The position numbers and the translations under genes were made by a program. The notes beneath the pieces were generated by a model. That model had not been told where the DNA came from, ran no database searches, and saw nothing but the letters and a program-made list of their open reading frames with translations. From contig CAJTQH010000084.1 of the NCBI GenBank assembly GCA_910578305.1, forward strand, positions 1 to 7,164: DNA of 7,164 nt, in the 5' to 3' direction. The DNA comes from an uncultured Muribaculaceae bacterium. Lineage in GTDB: Bacteria; Bacteroidota; Bacteroidia; Bacteroidales; Muribaculaceae. Below are positions 1 to 5,387 of the stretch, piece by piece; position 1 is the stretch's first letter; each line of letters starts with the position of its first letter.

Positions 1-2211
1 GTCATTGATGAACTCCATTGGGTTGAGGCATGAGAATGATTCTGCCTGAAGGAAGTATGACAGGTTGGCATTTGGTATAAGCAGATTCGGATAGGGTGAT
101 CTTGTCCATACATGACCGCCCTTAACAATGGCATCGATATATCCGAATGCCGAGAACCAAAAACGCTTGGATATGCTAAGTTCGGTGGCATTCACCTCAA
201 ACATACTACCCAAAAATCCTTTGGGAGCATATCTATGTGTCAACATGAACACAGGCATCTCTTTAGACAATGACGAACGCTTTCTTCTGGTCTGAAATAT
301 ACGCTCACCGGGAGCGTATCTGATCGATAACGAAAACAATGCTTCATTATAGTGTCCGAATCTACGGCCATATCCGGTAACAAATGGCATGTATTCAGTC
401 GCTTCCTGCCTTAGAAAATCCAATGAGGCTGAAAACGACAGATGGTTTTCCAACTCCAGTTTGTATTCTATCTTCGACGACCGGAGATATGTGATCTGAA
501 AATCATCCTGTCGTTTCAGCGACATGAACATATTGTCGGAATTTGCAAATGCAAAATCCTGTCCAAGCATGTCTACATCATACGAATGTGATACTTTTAT
601 GGCATGTACCGGAAATTCGTCAGGATTATCTTTTTTATCGTTGAACGAATATTGCAACTGCCCTTCATACTTCCATTTATGGTCTTTTGTACCGTAAGCC
701 ACATAGCCGTTGGCAAACCAACGTGAACTAAGATCAGTCGTAGTCATGCCCCCTACTCTGAAGCGGTATCCCTCAAGATCATTATGACTGAAAACAGAAG
801 TCACAGGGCCGAAATCAAACTTGCTGTTTTTTCCTGTACCTATATAGCCCACCGCGAATATTCTTAAAATCTTTTCACTCCAGAAGTAAAACGGGGTATC
901 GCGTAATGAACCTACCAGATTTCCCACATTTTCTTCTTGTCGACTTATGTCAATCAGTCGTTTCGCGCGCCAGAATTCATCGTCGTGAGACTCGGCGCTC
1001 GATACCATTATTTTATTTCCGAGAGAACGATACACATTGCCGGAAGCCACCGGATTGAAATCATGATTGGCATAAGCGGTATTGCGTCGGAAATACAATC
1101 CTTGAGTTCCCGGCAAAATACTTATTTCAGCTATCAGATCATCACGCACAAGCAGTCGGGAACCATCGGGCGCACGCTCAAATTCCTGATTGATCATTAT
1201 GCGGTCAATATAGTTGAGATTGATATCTGCGGGAACACCCATCTCAACTTTCTTTATAAACATAGTTGTGTCGCCTACCGGCACGTACACATGTCCGACA
1301 AATCCTAATGTCTGGGAATTACGTGGCACAAACGTCAATTCCACACACGGTGTGTCACCTACACCGACCGTATCTGTCAGATAAAACTTGTAGAAGTCGG
1401 GGGCAATACGTGACAATGGACTGACAAATTCATTGTGAAGCAACGATATATCATTGTCGTATAAATCTATATCATTGAACACATCTTCATATAGCGCTCT
1501 CATGCTCTCTTCGTCAAGCATGTCATCAAGCCCAGTCTGCCGCACTCCGGTCACATATTCTTTTTCGGCATGAGGATCGCGCCTGTAATGCACGGTCGAA
1601 GCTTTCTCTCTTACACTTACATTGAGTTTCGGAAGACCCGATACCTCAGATGTGTCCACATAATTTTTCAAAAATGAGAACTTCTTGAGTATAAGATTTT
1701 TCTCGCTTTCCGGATTGAAATTATTGAGCGCAATTGTCATGCGCTGATATTTGTCGTAATTGTAATAATCATTCCGACGTGGATCTGTCAGTTGCTGGGA
1801 ATTTCTGATTTTAGTCACAAAATCCACAGCCGGATTGTTTTTCTTACTGTATTTTTCTTTCTTGGGGCGTATAACCACTTCATCCAGCAGCAAACCGTCT
1901 GACACAAGATATATATCCATTTTGCCTGTTGACGCCTTCACTGGTATCTTTTTTGACGTAAATCCCATTGCCGACACAAGAAGGGTATCTGACAGGCGGT
2001 TTGTCCACACATCAAATCGACCAGACTCATCCGACAGCTTCCCATAGCCGCTTGAGAGCATGCGGACCGCCGCATACGGCACAGGCTCATTTGTGAGTGA
2101 ATCACGCACAACACCATGAATTGTAGCCGCAATCGCATTGCCGCACAATCCGCACAAAAGCAGGATTACACCGATGGCCATACGGCCTGTACGTTTAATC
2201 CTCAGAGTCAT
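1..2211 (-). CDS. DUF5686 family outer-membrane protein with N-terminal carboxypeptidase-like regulatory domain (C-terminus beyond window)
   Basis: An uninterrupted minus-strand reading frame gives 737 codons and runs off the left edge. The chosen ATG at 2211 yields a good signal peptide: basic n-region (residues 1-10, with R4, K6, R7, R10), hydrophobic core 11-23 and an A-I-A/A cleavage site near 28/29. An alternative ATG at 2181 would lose the basic residues. C20 and C23 do not sit in a convincing lipobox. Residues about 30-104 resemble a CarboxypepD_reg-like beta-sandwich (GVVRDSLTNEPVPYA, then DESGRFD). A NNPAVDFVTKI stretch at 125-135 is typical of DUF5686 proteins. The rest, rich in alternating beta-strand patterns, matches the DUF5686 body and its predicted surface-antigen-like outer-membrane barrel. 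Members are usually a little over 800 residues, so perhaps 100 are missing. The function of the family is not established. The start overlaps the end of phoH by 17 bp, suggesting co-transcription and possibly translational coupling. No promoter of its own was seen. Confidence 0.88.
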   Translation of the reverse strand, partial: MTLRIKRTGRMAIGVILLLCGLCGNAIAATIHGVVRDSLTNEPVPYAAVRMLSSGYGKLSDESGRFDVWTNRLSDTLLVSAMGFTSKKIPVKASTGKMDIYLVSDGLLLDEVVIRPKKEKYSKKNNPAVDFVTKIRNSQQLTDPRRNDYYNYDKYQRMTIALNNFNPESEKNLILKKFSFLKNYVDTSEVSGLPKLNVSVREKASTVHYRRDPHAEKEYVTGVRQTGLDDMLDEESMRALYEDVFNDIDLYDNDISLLHNEFVSPLSRIAPDFYKFYLTDTVGVGDTPCVELTFVPRNSQTLGFVGHVYVPVGDTTMFIKKVEMGVPADINLNYIDRIMINQEFERAPDGSRLLVRDDLIAEISILPGTQGLYFRRNTAYANHDFNPVASGNVYRSLGNKIMVSSAESHDDEFWRAKRLIDISRQEENVGNLVGSLRDTPFYFWSEKILRIFAVGYIGTGKNSKFDFGPVTSVFSHNDLEGYRFRVGGMTTTDLSSRWFANGYVAYGTKDHKWKYEGQLQYSFNDKKDNPDEFPVHAIKVSHSYDVDMLGQDFAFANSDNMFMSLKRQDDFQITYLRSSKIEYKLELENHLSFSASLDFLRQEATEYMPFVTGYGRRFGHYNEALFSLSIRYAPGERIFQTRRKRSSLSKEMPVFMLTHRYAPKGFLGSMFEVNATELSISKRFWFSAFGYIDAIVKGGHVWTRSPYPNLLIPNANLSYFLQAESFSCLNPMEFIND

Positions 2212-3175
2212 TGGCATCGCTATTTGCAGCCTGCTTGGCCTGTTCATCGTAATGCTCGTAAGCTTCCACGATGCGTTGTACCAAAGCATGGCGTACAATA
2301 TCCTTTTTACCGAACTCCACACGTCCGATTCCATCAACATTTTTCAACACTCGAAGCGCATGCAGCAGTCCTGACGAAGTAGATCGAGGAAGGTCGATCT
2401 GAGTTGCATCGCCGGTTATTATCATCTTTGCATTCATACCAAGACGTGTCAAAAACATCTTTATCTGATGTGTTGTGGTATTCTGAGCCTCGTCAAGCAC
2501 TATCACGGCATCATTGAGCGTACGTCCTCGCATAAATGCGAGTGGAGCTATCTGAATCACATTGGTTTCCATGTACTCCTTCAGCTTAATGGCCGGTATC
2601 ATGTCTTCAAGGGCATCGTAAAGAGGCTGAAGATATGGATCGATCTTATCTTTCATGTCACCCGGAAGGAATCCAAGTTTTTCACCGGCTTCAACCGCCG
2701 GGCGCGAAAGAATAATCTTGCGCACCTCTTTATTTTTCAATGCTTTTACCGCCAACGCTATGGCAATATAAGTTTTACCCGTGCCGGCAGGGCCCATGGC
2801 AAATGTGAGATCATTGTGATTGAAAGCATCGACAAGTCGTTGCTGATTGGGTGTACGTGCGGATATCGGCTTGCCGTTCACACCGAATATAATCACACCG
2901 TCGCTTTTTTTCTCGTGAGGTTCTTCACCACGTAATATGTCAAGTATCACATCTTCTGTGAGTTTGTTATACTTCACACAATAGTCTTCCAGTTCATGGA
3001 TGCGTTGCTGAAACTCATCTGTTTCAGCATCATCGCCTATAACCTTAATCACTGAGCCCCTTGCCGCTATGCGCAGTTTGGGAAACAGATTACGGATAAG
3101 CGTCATGTTACTATTGTTGACTCCATAGAAGCTCACGGGGTCTGCTCGATCGATTATTACTATTCGTTCTATCAT
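2195..3175 (-). CDS. phoH: PhoH family P-loop ATPase (PhoH-like/YbeZ type)
   Basis: This complete 326-residue cytoplasmic protein fits the usual 310-350 residues of PhoH/YbeZ proteins. Residues 1-65 form the N-terminal domain seen in Bacteroidota members (PVSFYGVNNSN at 13-23). The P-loop domain follows, with Walker A GPAGTGKT at 128-135, the PhoH signature RPAVEAGEKLGFLPGD at 158-173, Walker B VIVLDEAQN at 224-232, and TGDATQIDLP at 254-263 as the SF1-like motif III region. The tail (311-326) is acidic and A/N/D-rich. There is no PIN domain, so this is not the PhoH2 type. YbeZ-type proteins are ATPases linked to the endonuclease YbeY and to rRNA/RNA processing, and the original E. coli phoH is phosphate-starvation induced; no pho box was identified here. 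The ATG at 3175 lies 34 nt after a TAACTTTG box. The gene is first in a probable two-gene operon with the DUF5686 gene. Family assignment is secure, but the precise role is inferred. Confidence 0.96.
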   Translation of the reverse strand: MIERIVIIDRADPVSFYGVNNSNMTLIRNLFPKLRIAARGSVIKVIGDDAETDEFQQRIHELEDYCVKYNKLTEDVILDILRGEEPHEKKSDGVIIFGVNGKPISARTPNQQRLVDAFNHNDLTFAMGPAGTGKTYIAIALAVKALKNKEVRKIILSRPAVEAGEKLGFLPGDMKDKIDPYLQPLYDALEDMIPAIKLKEYMETNVIQIAPLAFMRGRTLNDAVIVLDEAQNTTTHQIKMFLTRLGMNAKMIITGDATQIDLPRSTSSGLLHALRVLKNVDGIGRVEFGKKDIVRHALVQRIVEAYEHYDEQAKQAANSDANDSED

Positions 3176-3209
3176 TAAAACTTATTGCGTATTTTCTATT
3201 ATAATGTTG

Positions 3210-3241
3210 CAAAGTTAGCGGATGTTGACCAGATAGTGAAA
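3210..3241 (-). promoter_or_regulatory. Predicted Bacteroidota promoter for phoH
   Basis: On the minus strand TAACTTTG (3217 to 3210) matches the Bacteroidota sigma-ABfr -7 consensus TAnnTTTG and is followed by CA, a common extension. A TTTC (3241 to 3238) lies 20 nt upstream and is one base off the -33 TTTG box at a fitting distance. Transcription would begin around 3204, giving a leader of about 30 nt before the phoH ATG. The call is a consensus match plus position; no transcript evidence is available. Confidence 0.62.
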
Positions 3242-3282
3242 TTTTTTTGCGCCGCTCGGTCGATATTATTTTATGTTTTGTT

Positions 3283-3290
3283 TAATTTTG
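3283..3290 (+). promoter_or_regulatory. Predicted -7 promoter box for the CYTH gene
   Basis: TAATTTTG matches TAnnTTTG and ends 18 nt before the ATG at 3309, implying a very short leader of roughly 10 nt. No clear TTTG was found at the -33 spacing, so the upstream half is weak. The box lies downstream of an in-frame ATG at 3273. If this is the promoter, that ATG is not on the transcript, which supports the start at 3309. Confidence 0.5.
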
Positions 3291-3308
3291 CCGAAAAACA
3301 AACCGATT

Positions 3309-3773
3309 ATGGCAAAAGAGATCGAACGCAAATTTCTGGTATGCGACAGCAGCTATAAGGATCTGGCATCAAGTTCGTTCAGAATCATGCAGGGATATCT
3401 GTCGGATGATCCGGAACGCACAGTGCGCATCCGGATCAAGGGCGACAGAGGTTATCTCACAATCAAGGGACTGACATGCGGAGCAATACGCGACGAGTGG
3501 GAATATGAAGTTCCTGTCGACGATGCTCTAGACATGCTGCGTTTGTGCAGGCAAGAATGTGTTGTATCCAAAACACGTTATCTCACTGCCGATGGCTGGG
3601 AAATAGACGAATTTCATGACCGCCTTCGTGGTCTGATAATTGCCGAGATCGAATTGGAGGACGAATCATCCGAATTCCCCCGACCGAGATTTATCGGCCG
3701 AGAAGTAACCGGAGACCCCCGCTACTACAATTCTGTACTGGCGTCATGCGACTGCATCCCACCAACGGAGTGA
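3309..3773 (+). CDS. CYTH domain protein (triphosphate tunnel metalloenzyme; probable inorganic triphosphatase)
   Basis: The protein has 154 residues, the normal size for a single-domain bacterial CYTH protein. The diagnostic ExExK motif is EIERK at 4-8. Charged residues that normally line the tunnel follow on successive beta strands: RTVRIRIKG (37-45), YLTIKG (49-54), EWEYEV (63-68), KTRY (88-91), WEIDEF (97-102) and AEIELE (112-117). The GREVTGDPRYYNSVLA segment (130-145) is typical of the short bacterial form. Characterised relatives hydrolyse tripolyphosphate or other organic/inorganic triphosphates with a divalent metal, and class IV adenylate cyclases share the fold; the substrate here cannot be read from sequence. 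The start at 3309 places ExExK at the very N-terminus as usual. An upstream in-frame ATG at 3273 precedes the predicted promoter box and is rejected. The 3' end overlaps rlmD on the other strand by 49 bp. Confidence 0.93.
   Translation: MAKEIERKFLVCDSSYKDLASSSFRIMQGYLSDDPERTVRIRIKGDRGYLTIKGLTCGAIRDEWEYEVPVDDALDMLRLCRQECVVSKTRYLTADGWEIDEFHDRLRGLIIAEIELEDESSEFPRPRFIGREVTGDPRYYNSVLASCDCIPPTE
3725..3773. other. Convergent tail-to-tail overlap of the CYTH gene and rlmD
   Basis: The last 49 bp of the CYTH gene (part of codon 139 through its TGA) are read on the opposite strand as the last residues of RlmD (about 470-485) and its TAG stop. The frames are aligned so that third codon positions face each other. 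There is no room for an intergenic terminator between the two genes, so transcripts from the two sides must overlap. Confidence 0.9.
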
Positions 3774-5182
3774 TCACGCAGCACAAGTTTTACTACATTC
3801 TCCACATGATGCGTATGTGGGAACATGTCTACCGGCTGGACTGCTTCCACGCTGTACAATGGATCGAGAAGAGCTAAATCACGAGCCTGTGTTGCCGGAT
3901 TGCAACTCACATACACTATACGTTTCGGATGTGCACGCATTATCACATCGACTACATCGGCATGCATACCGGCTCTTGGCGGATCTACTATCATCACATC
4001 TGGCCGGCCATGGCGTTCAACAAATTCATCCGTAAGGACGTCTTTCATATCACCGGCATAAAAAATAGTATTATCTATGCCATTGACCTCCGAATTGACT
4101 TTAGCATCCTTTATAGCATCCTCCACATATTCTATGCCGATGACTTTCCGTGCTTGGCGAGCGACAAAGTTTGCAATCGTGCCTGTACCGGTGTATAGGT
4201 CATAGACAAGTTCATCTCCGGTAAGTCCGGCAAAATCGCGCGCCACCTTATACAGCTCATAGGCCTGACGGGAATTTGTCTGGTAAAAAGATTTTGCTCC
4301 GACTCTGAAACGCAGACCCTCCATTTCTTCTTCTATATAGGGAGAACCATAAAAAGTCTCAATCGTCTGGTCGGCTATCGTATCATTAACCTTTAGGTTA
4401 ACTACGTATTGTAAAGAGGTGATTTCAGAGAATCTGACATGCATAGAATTAAGCAGTGCTTTAATCTTATCCGGATCATTTTCACCAAACACCATCACAA
4501 CCATAACCTCGCCTGTCGATGCAATACGTATCATGAGCGTACGCAACAGGCCATGCTGCTCTCTGAGGTCATAAAATGTGTAGCCGTGCTCCTTACCGTA
4601 ATTTTTCACGAACAGGCGAATGCGATTGCCAAGATCGTCCTGTAAATGACATTTTTCAATATCCAGCACCTTGTCGAACGCACCGGGAATATGAAATCCT
4701 GCAGCATCGCGATCTGGGAATTCCACTCCCGAACGCAACTGCTCGAATGTCAGCCATTTCTTATTGGAAAAAGTATATTCCATCTTATTGCGATATTCCC
4801 ATATAGATTCCGAGCCCTTGATCGGAGATATTTCCGGAAGATCGACTTTGGCTATTCGTGTTAGTGCATCGGTCACCTGCTTTTGTTTACACTGCAATTG
4901 ATACTCATACGGAAGATGCTGCCATCGGCAACCGCCACACACAGTAAAATGCCTGCACTTTGGTTTGACGCGCAAAGCAGAAGGACTTACCATACGCTCT
5001 ATATGTCCTTCAGCATAATTACGTTTTTTTCGATCAATCTTCACATCGGCAACATCGCCGGGTGCGCCAAAAGGAATGAAGACAACCATATCGTTGACAC
5101 GAGCCAGACTCTGGCCTTCTGCAGCGACATCTACTATATCGACTTCGGTGAGCAATGGAAGCTCTTTACGTTTTCTTGCCAC
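3725..5182 (-). CDS. rlmD: 23S rRNA (uracil-5-)-methyltransferase RlmD (TrmA/RumA family)
   Basis: This 485-residue cytoplasmic enzyme transfers a methyl group from S-adenosylmethionine to C5 of a uracil in 23S rRNA (U1939 in E. coli numbering for RlmD). Residues about 1-65 form a TRAM RNA-binding domain. Four cysteines that bind a [4Fe-4S] cluster in E. coli RlmD are matched by C76, C82, C85 and C178. The SAM site is YDLYTGTGTIA (327-337), followed by DPPRAG (400-405). The catalytic cysteine is C427 in SCNP, and E461 in HVENV is the likely general base. The protein is longer than the E. coli enzyme (about 430 residues): there is extra sequence between C85 and C178 and a 16-residue C-terminal tail. 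The start is GTG at 5182. A TGA lies four codons upstream in frame, and the next methionine (M32) would remove half of the TRAM domain. The exact target uridine is inferred from the family and could differ. Confidence 0.93.
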   Translation of the reverse strand: MARKRKELPLLTEVDIVDVAAEGQSLARVNDMVVFIPFGAPGDVADVKIDRKKRNYAEGHIERMVSPSALRVKPKCRHFTVCGGCRWQHLPYEYQLQCKQKQVTDALTRIAKVDLPEISPIKGSESIWEYRNKMEYTFSNKKWLTFEQLRSGVEFPDRDAAGFHIPGAFDKVLDIEKCHLQDDLGNRIRLFVKNYGKEHGYTFYDLREQHGLLRTLMIRIASTGEVMVVMVFGENDPDKIKALLNSMHVRFSEITSLQYVVNLKVNDTIADQTIETFYGSPYIEEEMEGLRFRVGAKSFYQTNSRQAYELYKVARDFAGLTGDELVYDLYTGTGTIANFVARQARKVIGIEYVEDAIKDAKVNSEVNGIDNTIFYAGDMKDVLTDEFVERHGRPDVMIVDPPRAGMHADVVDVIMRAHPKRIVYVSCNPATQARDLALLDPLYSVEAVQPVDMFPHTHHVENVVKLVLRDHSVGGMQSHDASTEL

Positions 5183-5211
5183 TTTAAATACTCAAATTGT
5201 TAATTCCGGTG

Positions 5212-5219
5212 CAAAGCTA
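5212..5219 (-). promoter_or_regulatory. Predicted -7 promoter box for rlmD
   Basis: On the minus strand TAGCTTTG, followed by CA, matches TAnnTTTG and ends 29 nt before the GTG start. The nearest TTG upstream is 16 nt away, shorter than ideal for a -33 box, so the upstream element is uncertain. The leader would be about 25 nt and A/T-rich, with no Shine-Dalgarno sequence. Confidence 0.52.
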
Positions 5220-5254
5220 CTGAAATAAGCCTAAACAAGAGCAATCTCCGCGAA

Positions 5255-5274
5255 AAAATAATTTAAAATAATTT
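5255..5274 (+). repeat. Tandem 10-bp A/T repeat upstream of the ppdK promoter
   Basis: The decamer AAAATAATTT occurs twice in perfect tandem (5255-5264 and 5265-5274). It lies just upstream of, and touching, the predicted -33 element of ppdK. The 10-bp period is close to one helical turn, so the A-tracts fall on the same face of the DNA. The placement suits a curved-DNA or UP-like upstream element, but this role is inferred. Confidence 0.6.
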
Positions 5275-5302
5275 CTAATGTGAGATTATTATGTTAATTT
5301 TG
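5272..5302 (+). promoter_or_regulatory. Predicted promoter for ppdK
   Basis: TAATTTTG (5295-5302), followed by CA, matches the Bacteroidota -7 box TAnnTTTG. TTTC (5272-5275) lies 19 nt upstream, one base off the -33 TTTG box at good spacing. Transcription would start near 5308. An A/T-rich stretch with a tandem repeat lies immediately upstream, consistent with a strong promoter. Confidence 0.62.
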
Positions 5303-5387
5303 CAACAACTCTCCATGAATAAACGCCCCCAATATATTAAACTCAAGTAAAATTCTAATCTTACTTATAATTAATTAAAAAATTCCA
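5303..5387 (+). promoter_or_regulatory. A/T-rich leader of ppdK
   Basis: About 80 nt separate the predicted transcription start from the ppdK ATG, longer than the roughly 10-30 nt leaders of the other genes here. The last 35 nt are almost entirely A and T and there is no Shine-Dalgarno sequence, as is usual for well-translated Bacteroidota genes that rely on unstructured leaders. I found no stable hairpin, U-tract terminator or recognisable riboswitch. The leader contains an 11-codon mini-ORF, described separately. Confidence 0.45.
5315..5350 (+). CDS. Possible 11-residue leader peptide upstream of ppdK (speculative)
   Basis: An ATG at 5315 opens a frame of 11 codons (MNKRPQYIKLK) that ends in TAA at 5348-5350, 37 nt before the ppdK start. 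It falls inside the predicted leader and is rich in Lys/Arg (4 of 11). There is no Shine-Dalgarno sequence, and no run of a single amino acid as in classical attenuation peptides. A frame this short can arise by chance, so it is listed only because of its position. Confidence 0.15.
   Translation: MNKRPQYIKLK

Noticed and set aside
937..1308. A 123-codon plus-strand open frame opposite the DUF5686 gene
   Set aside because: The opposite strand encodes a continuous family-matching protein through this whole stretch; this frame resembles no known protein.
1938..2138. A minus-strand 66-codon open frame overlapping the DUF5686 N-terminal region
   Set aside because: It is an alternative frame of the region encoding the carboxypeptidase-like domain; the annotated frame has the signal peptide and family motifs.
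2468..2935. A 155-codon plus-strand open frame opposite phoH
   Set aside because: It covers the Walker A and Walker B codons of phoH in antisense, its composition is low-information, and no start signals precede it.
3273..3308. In-frame upstream ATG extending the CYTH protein by 12 residues
   Set aside because: It precedes the predicted -7 box at 3283-3290, and the family normally starts directly before the ExExK motif.
5276..5290. Possible inverted repeat TAAT-N5-ATTA between the ppdK -33 and -7 elements
   Set aside because: The arms are only 4 bp of A/T in a very A/T-rich region, easily expected by chance.
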